A DNA stretch of 64,000 bases from Hymenobacter lucidus (GTDB lineage: Bacteria > Bacteroidota > Bacteroidia > Cytophagales > Hymenobacteraceae): contig NZ_JAJADR010000006.1 of assembly GCF_020447265.1 (NCBI RefSeq), forward strand, positions 248,001 through 312,000, written 5' to 3'. Shown here in pieces: positions 48,388-57,550 of the stretch (its first letter is position 1; each line of letters begins with the position of its first letter). The notes under the pieces are model-generated. The model was not told the origin of the DNA, made no database searches, and saw only the letters and a program-made list of their open reading frames with translations. A program made the position numbers and the translations under genes.

Positions 48388-49644
48388 CTACAACCCAATG
48401 CGCCGCAGCCAACGAGCCGCGTAGTCGTTTTGCAGGGCCAGCAGCAGCAGATACGGCAGCATTACGGAGCGGTAGCGGTTGAGCGTGCCCAGATTGGGCG
48501 TACTCAGGCCCAGCAAAGCAGCCAGGGCCAGGCAGTAAAACCCCAGGGCCAGCACCAGGGCAAAGGGCAGCTGCCCCGGCTGCCGGCGTACCATGGCTAC
48601 TACTGCCAGCACCAGTACCAGCAACAGCAGCACGTTTTCCAGGCCGGCCGCCACCGATGCCGGCAGCGCATCTTCCCAGGGCATGGGCCGTACCACGGTG
48701 CTCACCACTGCTTTGGGTGCGTTCTGCAGCATACTTTCCACCGTCGGAGCCAGATTGGCGTATTCGATATGGGGCCGGTGACGCGACACCTCGCGCAGCT
48801 CGGAGTAGTTGCGGATTAGCTGATTGGTAAACTTATTGAGCCGGAATACGGGGTTTATTTCGCTACCTACCCAACCGCCAGCGGCCAGCGTAGCCGCGAA
48901 TAACAGCACCTGCCAACGCCGTCGTTGCGCCCCGCCCAGGTGTTGCGCTACCCGCACCACCACCAAGCCGGCCAGGGCGCCCAGCAGCAGCAGCGCAAAG
49001 AAAAAGCGCATTTTGAAGTGCAGAAAAACCAGCAGCAGGCCGCCCAATACAGTGCCGGGCCGCAGAGGTTCTGCGCCGTAGAGCCAGCGCAGCACAAAGG
49101 CCAGTAACCATGCGCCACTGCCCAGCAATAAGCATTCTTTGGTCAGGCCAGCCGTCCAGTATACCACTGTGGGCCACGCCAGAAAGGCCAGGAGCGCCGC
49201 TGCTTTGGGAGTAGCAGGAAACAGCCGGGCCAGCGTGGTGGCCAGCTCCCACCCCCCCACGAAAGCAAACAACGAAAAATACAGACCGTTGAGCAGCAGC
49301 ACCCCGCCCGAGGCCAGATTCAGCACCGACAGTACTTTGATAACGAAAAACGTATTGGAGTAGCCGTGAAACACCAGCTTCTGTTCAAACGAGTCGCCTA
49401 GCATGGTGTGCAGCCAGGCGCCGGGCTCAGCCCACAGCTGGGTAGTCAGGGCGAGGCCCCAGCGCTGAAAGTATCTGGCATCGTCGCTCAGCAGCCAGCA
49501 GGCCAGCAGGCAGGCTACCAGCTTCAGGGCCAGCAAGGGCAGCAGCCAGCCCCGAAATGGCGACGTGCGGTGGTGGTGGCGAATCCAGAAAAAGAGCAGT
49601 GCCAACAGGAATCCGTTCAGGCCAAGAGCAACGAGCAATTTCAC
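48388..49644 (-). CDS. polytopic membrane protein coupled to DUF2851 gene
   Basis: I choose the GTG at 49642-49644 as start because its GTGA overlaps the TGA stop of the upstream gene by 3 bases, a typical coupling signal; an ATG at 49696-49698 is also in frame. The 418-residue product has about nine to ten hydrophobic helices (LLVALGLNGFLLALLFFWI, LLPLLALKLVACLLACWLL, GTVLGGLLLVFLHF, ENVLLLLVLVLAVVAMV and others). One large loop contains RNYSELREVSRHRPHIEY. No enzymatic motif is evident; O-antigen ligase-like or polymerase-like folds are possible but not supported by a motif. The function is unknown. Confidence 0.7.
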   Translation of the reverse strand: MKLLVALGLNGFLLALLFFWIRHHHRTSPFRGWLLPLLALKLVACLLACWLLSDDARYFQRWGLALTTQLWAEPGAWLHTMLGDSFEQKLVFHGYSNTFFVIKVLSVLNLASGGVLLLNGLYFSLFAFVGGWELATTLARLFPATPKAAALLAFLAWPTVVYWTAGLTKECLLLGSGAWLLAFVLRWLYGAEPLRPGTVLGGLLLVFLHFKMRFFFALLLLGALAGLVVVRVAQHLGGAQRRRWQVLLFAATLAAGGWVGSEINPVFRLNKFTNQLIRNYSELREVSRHRPHIEYANLAPTVESMLQNAPKAVVSTVVRPMPWEDALPASVAAGLENVLLLLVLVLAVVAMVRRQPGQLPFALVLALGFYCLALAALLGLSTPNLGTLNRYRSVMLPYLLLLALQNDYAARWLRRIGL

Positions 49645-50945
49645 CGGACCAATAGGTTTTGCCGCAGAATATGGCTGCCAATGGTGCAGCGCAGGCATTG
49701 GCGCGGCTGGCAGTAGCTGCGGCTCAAAGTCAGCAGCCCCTGCGAGTCGGCGGCTGACTGGTGCACGAAACCCAGGGCCTCGTAGGGCTCGGTAAGGTGG
49801 TTGTGTTCGGCAGGCAGTTGTTCGAGAAGGGCCACGGCAGATTCGATAAGCTCGGGTTGGCCCACGTAGCGGGCATACGCCACGCGCAGGGGCACCACCA
49901 CATTGGCAATAAGCAAATGTAGGCTGCTGCGGCCAAGCGCGGGTACTTTGCCCGGCCGACCCGGCTGAAAGTGCCCACGCCAGTAGGCTGGCACCGGCGC
50001 AGTAAAGAATTGCTCCAGCGTCCGGATATCGGTGGCCGTGAGCAGGGCGCTGAACAGCACCGGCCGCGCGTGCAGCACCGCCACCAGCTGAGCCAGCCGC
50101 ACGGGCGGGAAATTGGCGGGCCGCAGCCGCAGAAAATTCCACTCGTGCACCGGCATTGTTGTGGCCGCCAGCTGGTACTTATGGCGCAGAAACTCGTACT
50201 CGCGCCGCAGCTCCTGAATGTAAGCATCGTCGGCCGTGGCCTCGGTTTCGGCCAGAAACCCGGCCTGCCCGAACACCAAGGCTTCGAGCTGCCGCACCTC
50301 GTGGCGGTGGCGGCGCACCACGGCCAGCGGCAGGGCTTTGGCCAGCCGGGCCAGGGGCTCCGTGTTCTTTTTGAAGCCAAACCCGGCCGCCAGCGCATGG
50401 TAGGCCGTAGCTTCCCAGTCGTCGTCGAGCTGGGCGTGCAAGGCGGCTATAGCCTCTGCTTTCTGCTCCACCCGCTCCAGCAGGGCCCGTTCTACCATCA
50501 TGGTGCGCGTAATGACGGGTACCTGATCCAGCAGCGCGCCGCAGGGCAGCACGGCCGAAGCGGGCGGCAGTTCCACCAGGTTGCGGTAGGAGTTTACCAG
50601 CGCCAGGGCAATGCGCGGCCCCAGCGCCAGGGCCGGAATAACCGAGCCGTTGGTGCGCCAGATATCCTGGTCGGCGGTGTACACGACGTGCAGAATTACC
50701 TGGTCGTACTTTTTATCAGTCTGGTGCTGGTGGCGCAGCCAGTCGGAGGCCCGCAGGTGTATTTCGACTGCGCCGTTCCACTCCACTTCGCCAATCTGCA
50801 GGCGGGCATCCAGGAAATCGGGGCCGGCATCGGCGTTGCGGCGGCCGGGCCGCAGCACGGTTATCAACTCCCCGGCCTCGGTGCGCAGCTCGTTTTTATC
50901 GTAGTACTGGTGCTGCCAGACATAGTGCAGGAATTCTTCTTTCAT
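49641..50945 (-). CDS. DUF2851 family protein
   Basis: This 434-residue soluble protein starts MKEEFLHYVWQHQYYDKNELRTEAGELITVLRPGRRNADAGPDFLDARLQIGEVEWNGAVEIHLRASDWLRHQHQTDKKYDQVILHVVY, which is the characteristic DUF2851 N-terminus. The C-terminus has a Cys cluster (CQPRQCLRC). The conserved DxDAGPDF and WxGxVEIH segments look like a nuclease-type active site (an inference). The function is unestablished to my knowledge. It is translationally coupled to the membrane protein behind it and lies downstream of lolA. Confidence 0.86.
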   Translation of the reverse strand: MKEEFLHYVWQHQYYDKNELRTEAGELITVLRPGRRNADAGPDFLDARLQIGEVEWNGAVEIHLRASDWLRHQHQTDKKYDQVILHVVYTADQDIWRTNGSVIPALALGPRIALALVNSYRNLVELPPASAVLPCGALLDQVPVITRTMMVERALLERVEQKAEAIAALHAQLDDDWEATAYHALAAGFGFKKNTEPLARLAKALPLAVVRRHRHEVRQLEALVFGQAGFLAETEATADDAYIQELRREYEFLRHKYQLAATTMPVHEWNFLRLRPANFPPVRLAQLVAVLHARPVLFSALLTATDIRTLEQFFTAPVPAYWRGHFQPGRPGKVPALGRSSLHLLIANVVVPLRVAYARYVGQPELIESAVALLEQLPAEHNHLTEPYEALGFVHQSAADSQGLLTLSRSYCQPRQCLRCTIGSHILRQNLLVR

Positions 50946-51072
50946 AACGGATATAGCGGATACGAATAATGCTGCCTAATGCAGTGCGGGAAAGTACTCA
51001 ATCGGCTTCTCTCTCCCTAACGTAGCCTGCGGCACCTATCCATCAGCTATATCAGTACGCCCAAAACGCAAA

Positions 51073-51107
51073 CCGGCCCGCCCCTGCGCGAGGCAGAAGC
51101 GGGCCGG
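51073..51107 (-). terminator. hairpin downstream of lolA
   Basis: CCGGCCCGC (51073-51081) and GCGGGCCGG (51099-51107) form a 9-bp GC stem, 26 bp after the lolA stop. The minus-strand tail has interrupted T-runs. Confidence 0.65.
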
Positions 51108-51133
51108 ACATTTCGGCAGTCGGACTGACGAGC

Positions 51134-51778
51134 TTAGCGCAGGTCAATCACCTTCACGCCTTTATACTTGGTTTTATCGAAGTTGAAGGTCGTGGCATCC
51201 AGCGGCGGGTTAGGCTGGAACTTGCGGATGGTATAGGTGTAGCGGTTGCCGTTCTTCTTGAACATCTTCCAGCTTTTCACCGACTTATCGGCCTTACTCA
51301 CCGTCAGACGCACTTTGAAAACCGGGTTGTCCTTGTTTTCCGGCGACAGCTCGATGATGTCGCAAGCCTCGCCGGCTTCTTTGGTCTCCTGCACGTAGGC
51401 GTACTTATAGCCCTTTTTGTAGAGCGTGAAGATCTGGGTCGGCGACACGTCCTGCTCCTCGGGGTCGAAATCGGAGATGTTCACCTCGTTTTCGGCCTTC
51501 ATGTAGGTCCACATGGTCTGGCCGTTGTTGATGACTTCCTGACCGTTGAGCTTGAGACGGAATTTCTGGCCGCTCACGGTAATATCACCGCTCAGATTCT
51601 CCTTTACCTTGGCCGCGTCATTCTCCAGAGTCTGGGTGAAATTGGCCTTGAAACCCTTCAGCGCCTGATATTTGGCGCTCATCTGGTCGAGAATCTTGCC
51701 AGCTTTGGGGTCCTGCTGAGCTGAGGCCGCGTGGGTCAGCGTAACCGAGAAGGCGAGCAGGGCGAATACTTTTTTCAT
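51134..51778 (-). CDS. lolA: outer-membrane lipoprotein carrier protein LolA
   Basis: The 214-residue precursor has a signal peptide (MKKVFALLAFSVTLTHAASAQ) and a LolA fold signature: ILDQMSAKYQALKGFKANFTQTLEN, SGDITVSGQKFRLKLNGQEVINNGQTMWTYMKAENEV and NRYTYTIRKFQPNPPLDATTFNFD. It carries lipoproteins across the periplasm to the outer membrane. It is downstream of ftsK on the same strand, an order I recall from other Bacteroidota genomes. Confidence 0.92.
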   Translation of the reverse strand: MKKVFALLAFSVTLTHAASAQQDPKAGKILDQMSAKYQALKGFKANFTQTLENDAAKVKENLSGDITVSGQKFRLKLNGQEVINNGQTMWTYMKAENEVNISDFDPEEQDVSPTQIFTLYKKGYKYAYVQETKEAGEACDIIELSPENKDNPVFKVRLTVSKADKSVKSWKMFKKNGNRYTYTIRKFQPNPPLDATTFNFDKTKYKGVKVIDLR

Positions 51779-51888
51779 TACGAGAGGATGGTGTCTTGAG
51801 AGAAGGTAGAGGCGGCTGGAGGAACGAGGTTTAAGCCCAGTACGGATTTAATACTAACCGCGGCTAACCCGCTTTTGTCGCACTACCG

Positions 51889-54882
51889 CTAACTTTTAGG
51901 CAGGTTATTCAACAACTGTTCCAAACTGTACTCATCCGGAATTAATACCTCCCGGGCCTTGCTGCCCTCGAAGGGTCCCACGATACCGGCGTGCTCGAGC
52001 TGGTCGATGAGGCGGCCGGCGCGGTTGTAGCCCAGCTTGAGGCGACGCTGCAGCAGCGAAGTACTGCCCTGCTGGTGGGTGACGATAACGCGGGCGGCTT
52101 CCTCAAACATACTGTCGCGGGAGGCGGCGTCGAATTCTTCGTCGCCGCCGTTGCCGCCGCCGCTTTCCCCGGCCACTTCGGGCAGCAGGTAAGCGTCGGG
52201 GTAGCCCTGCTGCTCGCCAATATAGTCGCAGAGCCGGTCGACTTCGGGCGTGTCGATAAAGGCACACTGCACCCGGATGATGTCGGAGCCCTGCGAGATG
52301 AGCATGTCGCCCTGGCCCACGAGCTGGTCGGCCCCGCCGGCGTCAAGAATGGTGCGGGAGTCGATTTTGGAAGTCACCTTAAAGGAAATCCGGCAGGGGA
52401 AGTTGGCCTTGATGATACCCGTAATAACGTTCACCGACGGGCGCTGGGTGGCTACAATGAGGTGAATACCGATGGCGCGGGCCAGCTGGGCCAGGCGGGC
52501 AATGGGCGTTTCGACCTCTTTACCGGCCGTCATCATCAGGTCGGCCAACTCGTCGATTACCAGCACGATGAAGGGCATGAAGCGGTGGCCCTTCTTCGGG
52601 TTGAGACGTCGCTCAATGAACTTGCGGTTGTACTCCTTCAGGTTGCGGCAGCCGGCATCCTTGAGCAAGTCGTAGCGCTTGTCCATTTCCATGCACAGCG
52701 AGTTGAGCGTGTTCACCACTTTCTTGGTGTCGGTGATAATGGCTTCCTCGGTGTCGGGCAGCTTGGCCAGGAAGTGCCGCTCAATCTTGTTGAAGATGCT
52801 CAATTCCACCTTTTTGGGGTCGACGAGCACGAACTTGAGCTGGGCCGGGTGGCGCTTGTACAGCAGCGAGGCTAGTATCACGTTCAAACCCACCGACTTA
52901 CCCTGGCCCGTGGCCCCGGCCATCAGCAAGTGGGGCATCTTGGCCAAGTCAACTACAAACACCTCATTGGTGATGGTGCGGCCGAAGGCAATGGGCAAGT
53001 CCATTTCGGTGTTGATGAACTTATCGGTGGCGAAAACCGACCGGATGCTCACCATTTCCTTCTTGGTATTCGGCACCTCGATACCGATGGTGCCCTTGCC
53101 CGGGATGGGCGCGATGATACGAATACCCAGCGCGGCCAGGCTCAGGGCAATATCATCTTCCAGGCTCTTGATCTTGGAAATCCGCACCCCGGCGTCGGGC
53201 ACGATTTCGTAGAGCGTGACGGTGGGCCCGATGGTAGCCTTGATGCTGGCGATGTTGATGCCGTAGTGCCCCAGGGTTTCCACGATGCGGTCCTTGTTGG
53301 CTTCCAGTTCTTCTTTGCTCACCTGAGCTTTGGCTACTCCGTAGTCGTTGAGCAGCTCCAGCGTGGGGTATTGGTAGCGCGAGAGGTCCAGCGTGGGGTC
53401 GTAGTTGACGGCGGGCATGGTGTCCATATCCTCGTCGTCGTCGGCAATGGCGGCCATATCGGCACCGGCGGCGGGGTCTAGCTCGCCGGGCTTGCTCTCG
53501 ATCTGCAGGGCCGGGCCGGCCGTTTCCCGGGGCGCGGGCAGGGGCAGCGTGGCGGGCAGCGGCGCGTCATCGTCGCCGGCCAGGTCGGCCATCGACAACG
53601 GCGTGGGAATACCGGACGGCGCGACAGTGAGCGGCTCGGGGTCGGTGGGCGTCTCGAAGGAGAAGCTCGGGCCTTTTGGAGCACTGGCAGCGGCACCCGC
53701 AGCGGCACCCGCAGCGGCACCCGCAGCGGCTACGGTAGCCGAAGCGGCGGCCAAGCTGGCAGCGGCGGCCGGCGCTACCGTGAGCGGTAGTGCGGCGGCG
53801 CCGGCGGCTAGGGTCGGGGCCGTTTCGGGAGCGGTGATACTGAAGGCCGGGCCGGGCGAGTGGATTGGGCCAGTGCTCATGACGGCTGGCTCAGGCTCAT
53901 CCTCCTCGTCGTATTGCTCCGGTTCGGGTTCCGGCGCGGGGCGGCTGGCGGCCGTAGGCGTCGCTACGGGGCCCACCCGGATCAGCGTCATGGCCGGCTC
54001 GTCCGGTTCCTGCTTATCTTCCTCGAAAGGTGCCGGAGCGGTGGCGCGGCCGGTATTCTGGCCCGCTGTAGCGTAGGTAGCAGTGGTGGGCAGGTCGGCT
54101 TCCTCCGGTTCATCGGCCGCGCTGCCGCGCAGGTTCAGGCTAGTGACGTTGAAGAAGTATACCACGAAGGAAATTAGCAGGAAGGCCAGCAACAGCACGG
54201 TGCCCCAACCAATGAGGCTGTCGAGCCACAGCGCAGCTTCGTAACCAATGCCGCCGCTGAGGAAATCGAGGCTGTGGGCCAGGCCAGCATCGGCATCGGG
54301 GGCTTCGAGCGACAGGACCACGTAACCCAGCAGAATGCTCAGCCAGGCCATCGAAAACAAGCATAGCGCCAGCACGTAGCTCAGTGAAACCTCAGCCCGG
54401 CGGAACACGATTTTGTAACCCAGGAAAAACACGATGGGAATGACGGCAAAGGCCGCTACGCCGAAGCCCTTGTAAATCAGTGCCTGGGCCAGCATAGCCC
54501 CCACCAGCCCCAGCCAGTTGCCCGACTCCTGGCCGGCTTCCTTCACCGGCGTGCTGCCCAGCGTCTCAACCACGCTCTGATCGGCGTGCCCGGTGAAGAG
54601 GAACGAGACGAAGGCAATGGTGAGGTAGATGGAGCTGAGCAGGAAAAAGAAGCCCAGAAACAGCTGGAAGCGCCGGTCGCGCAGAAAAGCAAACGGGTTG
54701 CCGAGCTTAATGGACGGCAGCTTGACGGCCGGCCGGCCGGCGGGCTTGGCGGCTTTGGGGGTACTCGTCCGGGGCTCCCGGGCAGGCTCGGGAGCAGGGC
54801 GCGTCTGGTTGCGGGCGGGGCGGGGCTCATTGCCCCGGCCCGGAGGCGCGGGAGTGTTCTGCTTGTACGTATTTTTTGCCAT
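51889..54882 (-). CDS. ftsK: DNA translocase FtsK
   Basis: This 997-residue FtsK has four or so N-terminal membrane helices (about 85-250). An Ala/Pro-rich low-complexity linker follows (about 265-480), then the alpha/beta translocase motor. The motor includes GHYGINIASIKATIGPTVTLYEI, IAFGRTITNEVFVVDLAKMPHLLMAGATGQGKSVGLNVILASLL (Walker A near residue 655), MPFIVLVIDELADLMMTAG (Walker B) and VATQRPSVNVITG. The DNA-orienting gamma domain is near the C-terminus (ASRDSMFEEAARVIVTHQQGSTSLLQRRLKLGYNRAGRLIDQLEHAGIVGPFEGSKAREVL). It clears and resolves chromosomes at the division septum, acting with XerCD; xerD is 3.4 kb away. A 12-bp tandem repeat lies in the linker. Confidence 0.97.
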   Translation of the reverse strand: MAKNTYKQNTPAPPGRGNEPRPARNQTRPAPEPAREPRTSTPKAAKPAGRPAVKLPSIKLGNPFAFLRDRRFQLFLGFFFLLSSIYLTIAFVSFLFTGHADQSVVETLGSTPVKEAGQESGNWLGLVGAMLAQALIYKGFGVAAFAVIPIVFFLGYKIVFRRAEVSLSYVLALCLFSMAWLSILLGYVVLSLEAPDADAGLAHSLDFLSGGIGYEAALWLDSLIGWGTVLLLAFLLISFVVYFFNVTSLNLRGSAADEPEEADLPTTATYATAGQNTGRATAPAPFEEDKQEPDEPAMTLIRVGPVATPTAASRPAPEPEPEQYDEEDEPEPAVMSTGPIHSPGPAFSITAPETAPTLAAGAAALPLTVAPAAAASLAAASATVAAAGAAAGAAAGAAASAPKGPSFSFETPTDPEPLTVAPSGIPTPLSMADLAGDDDAPLPATLPLPAPRETAGPALQIESKPGELDPAAGADMAAIADDDEDMDTMPAVNYDPTLDLSRYQYPTLELLNDYGVAKAQVSKEELEANKDRIVETLGHYGINIASIKATIGPTVTLYEIVPDAGVRISKIKSLEDDIALSLAALGIRIIAPIPGKGTIGIEVPNTKKEMVSIRSVFATDKFINTEMDLPIAFGRTITNEVFVVDLAKMPHLLMAGATGQGKSVGLNVILASLLYKRHPAQLKFVLVDPKKVELSIFNKIERHFLAKLPDTEEAIITDTKKVVNTLNSLCMEMDKRYDLLKDAGCRNLKEYNRKFIERRLNPKKGHRFMPFIVLVIDELADLMMTAGKEVETPIARLAQLARAIGIHLIVATQRPSVNVITGIIKANFPCRISFKVTSKIDSRTILDAGGADQLVGQGDMLISQGSDIIRVQCAFIDTPEVDRLCDYIGEQQGYPDAYLLPEVAGESGGGNGGDEEFDAASRDSMFEEAARVIVTHQQGSTSLLQRRLKLGYNRAGRLIDQLEHAGIVGPFEGSKAREVLIPDEYSLEQLLNNLPKS
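53687..53730 (-). repeat. 12-bp tandem repeat in the ftsK linker
   Basis: GCAGCGGCACCC is repeated three full times plus a partial unit, encoding AAAG-type residues (GAAAGAAAGAAAS) around residue 385-400 of FtsK. Units are nearly identical, so the copy number may change by slippage. Confidence 0.85.
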
Positions 54883-54963
54883 TATTATGACGCACTAAAA
54901 GGCCAAATCTAGGGAATTCCGGCGGGTTGAAGGCCCCGCCGGGGCTCGGGCAGCCGGGCTTGG

Positions 54964-56673
54964 CTACGGCTGCACTTCGTAAAGATACAGGTGCCAGTAC
55001 GCGTTCCTAACCGAAAAATCCTGCCGCAGCCGCAATCCGCTGCGGGCGGGCTGGGCTAACCGGGCGGCAGCCAGCACGTAACGCCCGCCGAGCCGGCGAA
55101 AAGCGGCGGCATCGAAGGCAAAATCCTGCACCGTGCGCGCTGGAAACGCCCCAACCCGGAAATTCTTGCCCAGCTCGGCCGAAAACAGGTAGCACCGGTT
55201 GCCCCAGGCATCGAAGTAGGCTTGCAGCTCGGGGCTCTTGGCCAGCTCGCCGGCAATAACGGGCCGAAAAGCCTTTTTGTAAGCCAGTGGGTAGTTGTTC
55301 TGGTAGCTGTCGAGGGTGTAGAAGCCGTTGAGCTGGGCCACGCCGGGCGGAAATCCCAGGCAGGCCACGCGGTAGGCGGCCGGCAGCTGGCCACTCGTCT
55401 GCTGAATGGATTGGCGTACCTGGGCAAACAGCGCCGGGGCCACGTAGGCCTGGTAGCTGGGCTCGGTGGGATTAGGCCGCCCGGCCAGCTCCCGCAGATT
55501 GTTCAGCCACTCGGTATTCATAGCTAAGCCAACTAATAACTGCATCATGACCAAAGCAATACCTATCTTCTTCTGACTTAGCCCTTGCAGGCTCAGAGCC
55601 AGCACGACAAACCAGAGCAGCGGCATCAGGAAGTTAAACCGGCTCATGTTGAAGGTGCGCAGCACGGGCAGGGCATTCTGCACTTGCTCAATCAACTGGG
55701 GGTAGAAGCCGCAGAACCCCGCCACCGCCGCCAGCACGGCCAGCAGCAGCAGCAGCTCCCGCCGGTAGGCTCGGTGAGGGCTGCGCCCGGTGGTCAGGGC
55801 CAGCCCGGCGGCCAGCAGAATGGCCCCGTGGAAAAAGCGGCTGGCGTGGTACTGGCCCACGAGGAAATACTGTACCGATGACTTCAACCCGGCCCCAAAC
55901 GTCTGCGGGCCAAGCCGACCCAGGTCAAACTCCAGGCGGTGGGGCACAAACTGCTTGGCCACGAACAACGAGTAAAACAGCGGGTACTCAACCACCAGGT
56001 ACACCATCGTGAGCAACACTAGCCCGCCCACCATCGGCCACGACCAGCGCCGGCCCCGGGCTACATCCCAGAGCAGCAGTCCGCCAATGGCGGCCACCAC
56101 AAACGGGCCCACGAACACAAACATCGACCAAAAGGGGAAGGCAGCAATCAGCAGCCAGTTGGTGGGATGGGCGGGGCCACGGCGCAGGTTCAGGAAGGCG
56201 TAGAGCAGCCAGGGCTGGCCCAGCACCGTGAGGCCGTAGATGGTGTAGCCCGGCAGCACGGCCCAGGCCAGGCTGAGGACGGCCGCCAGCCACCGTTTAT
56301 CGGGGGCGGGCAGCAGGTGACGGCGCAGCAGCAGGTACATGCCCAGCAGCGCCAGCAGCCGCACCAGGGCCTGTTGCACCAGGTAGGCCGGCAGCGGCTC
56401 CAACAGCCCAAACAGCAGCATCGTGGCGCTCAGGCCGGGCCGCAGCGCATTGCGGGCCAGTCCGTTCATGATGGGCGGCACTACCGTTGTGGGCCGGTAG
56501 TCCAGCGCCACGTGGTGGCGCGTGAGCAGGTAGGGAATGGTCAGCTCCACGTCGAGGTTGTCGTCGATGGTGACGTAGCTGCGCTCCTGCAGCAGGGCAA
56601 AGGGCAGCAGAAACAGCAGCAGCGCCAGCAGGGCCCAGCCCAACGGCCTCGAAAACAGGGAATGTGTACGCAT
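54964..56673 (-). CDS. large polytopic membrane protein, DUF6044-like
   Basis: The ATG at 56671-56673 (MRTHSLFSRPLGWALLALLLFLLPFALLQERSYVTIDDNLDVELT) gives 569 residues. The first helix is followed by DDNLDVELTIPYLL, a periplasmic acidic motif of the kind seen in membrane glycosyltransferases and in DUF6044 proteins. About ten further hydrophobic helices follow, then a C-terminal soluble part with FPPGVAQLNGFYTLDSYQNNYPLAYKKAFRPVIAGEL and FRVGAFPAR. It may be a lipid-linked sugar transferase or an unrelated membrane protein. The DUF6044 link is from memory and not certain. It is monocistronic, 75 bp downstream of nothing on its strand. Confidence 0.72.
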   Translation of the reverse strand: MRTHSLFSRPLGWALLALLLFLLPFALLQERSYVTIDDNLDVELTIPYLLTRHHVALDYRPTTVVPPIMNGLARNALRPGLSATMLLFGLLEPLPAYLVQQALVRLLALLGMYLLLRRHLLPAPDKRWLAAVLSLAWAVLPGYTIYGLTVLGQPWLLYAFLNLRRGPAHPTNWLLIAAFPFWSMFVFVGPFVVAAIGGLLLWDVARGRRWSWPMVGGLVLLTMVYLVVEYPLFYSLFVAKQFVPHRLEFDLGRLGPQTFGAGLKSSVQYFLVGQYHASRFFHGAILLAAGLALTTGRSPHRAYRRELLLLLAVLAAVAGFCGFYPQLIEQVQNALPVLRTFNMSRFNFLMPLLWFVVLALSLQGLSQKKIGIALVMMQLLVGLAMNTEWLNNLRELAGRPNPTEPSYQAYVAPALFAQVRQSIQQTSGQLPAAYRVACLGFPPGVAQLNGFYTLDSYQNNYPLAYKKAFRPVIAGELAKSPELQAYFDAWGNRCYLFSAELGKNFRVGAFPARTVQDFAFDAAAFRRLGGRYVLAAARLAQPARSGLRLRQDFSVRNAYWHLYLYEVQP

Positions 56674-56798
56674 GAGCTTACAAGACAAGCCGCAAAAATA
56701 GTGACTCCCTCCTCCCCCATTGGCCCAAACATTTTCCTGCCGCCTGCGTGCTACTAAAAGATATTGCCCCAAGTGTCTTACCCTATACCTGTTGGAAT

Positions 56799-57251
56799 AT
56801 GACTACGCCGCATTTTGCCCTTTCCAGCCGCAGCCTGGACGTATACTGCGCTGCCCGGTACGAACCCGTGCACGAGTGGTTCCGGGTTACCTGGCGCGGC
56901 TTCGTGGTGAATGAGGACGGCGTACGGGGCGCTACGGCCTACCTGCAGCTGCTGGGCGCGCTGCCCTGCGCCATGCTGCTCAACGACAACAGCGGCGTGA
57001 CGGGTCCCTGGTTCGACTCGCTCGACTGGTTGGAGCGTATCTGGGCCCCGCAGGCCATAGCGCTGGGTCTGCGCTACGTGGCCCATGTGTTGCCGGCCCA
57101 CGATTTCCCATCAGTTTTGCCCCCGGCCGATGCCTTTGCCGGGCAGTTTGAGTTGCAGATTTTCACTACCGTAGCCGAGGCCGAGCAGTGGCTGAGCAGC
57201 TGCCGCGCCGCCTTGCACTCCACCTTATCTTCCGGCTTTCAACCCCAGTGA
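56799..57251 (+). CDS. hypothetical protein, possibly STAS-like
   Basis: The ATG at 56799 (MTTPHFALSSRSLDVYCAARYEPVHEWFRVTWRGFVVNEDG) gives 150 residues with no signal or membrane segment. The pattern of alternating strands and amphipathic helices (ALPCAMLLNDNSGVTGPWFDSLDWLERIWAP, FTTVAEAEQWLSSC) recalls small STAS/SpoIIAA-like proteins common in Hymenobacter-type genomes. That assignment is tentative. It is divergent from the DUF6044-like gene. Confidence 0.62.
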   Translation: MTTPHFALSSRSLDVYCAARYEPVHEWFRVTWRGFVVNEDGVRGATAYLQLLGALPCAMLLNDNSGVTGPWFDSLDWLERIWAPQAIALGLRYVAHVLPAHDFPSVLPPADAFAGQFELQIFTTVAEAEQWLSSCRAALHSTLSSGFQPQ

Positions 57252-57550
57252 GGTAGGTTTCAGCAAGTGTAAAATCCGGCTACGCACAGCTCAGCCATAC
57301 ACCTGCGCCTGCTGGGAGAAGTCATCGAAGTAAACAAGTGGAAAGCCGAAAAGAATGCTCAAAAGCGAGTTTGCCTATTGTAGATGTTATGTATCCTAAA
57401 GTATAAATTCGGACCCTTACTAAGGGTACTCATTTTTGCTAAAAAAGCCCCTCAACGCGAGCTGAGGGGCTAGATTGGTAAAGCAAACAATGGTCTGCAG
57501 CGTATTGCAGAGAAAATTTTCATCTGCAATACTGCTGCGTATTTTCGTCT
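57252..57550. other. 299-bp intergenic region
   Basis: No gene is seen. The right half is AT-rich. It contains a terminator hairpin at 57441-57471 oriented for the minus-strand gene that ends at 57551. Confidence 0.6.
57441..57471 (-). terminator. terminator of the Cys/Pro-rich exported protein gene
   Basis: AGCCCCTCA (57446-57454) and TGAGGGGCT (57463-57471) form a perfect 9-bp stem. In the minus-strand direction the stem is followed by a run of T (57441-57446 read as A on the plus strand). Confidence 0.88.

Noticed and set aside
49645..50142. Extended N-terminus of the membrane protein inside the DUF2851 gene
   Set aside because: It lies wholly within the well-supported DUF2851 frame, and the GTGA overlap gives a natural start.
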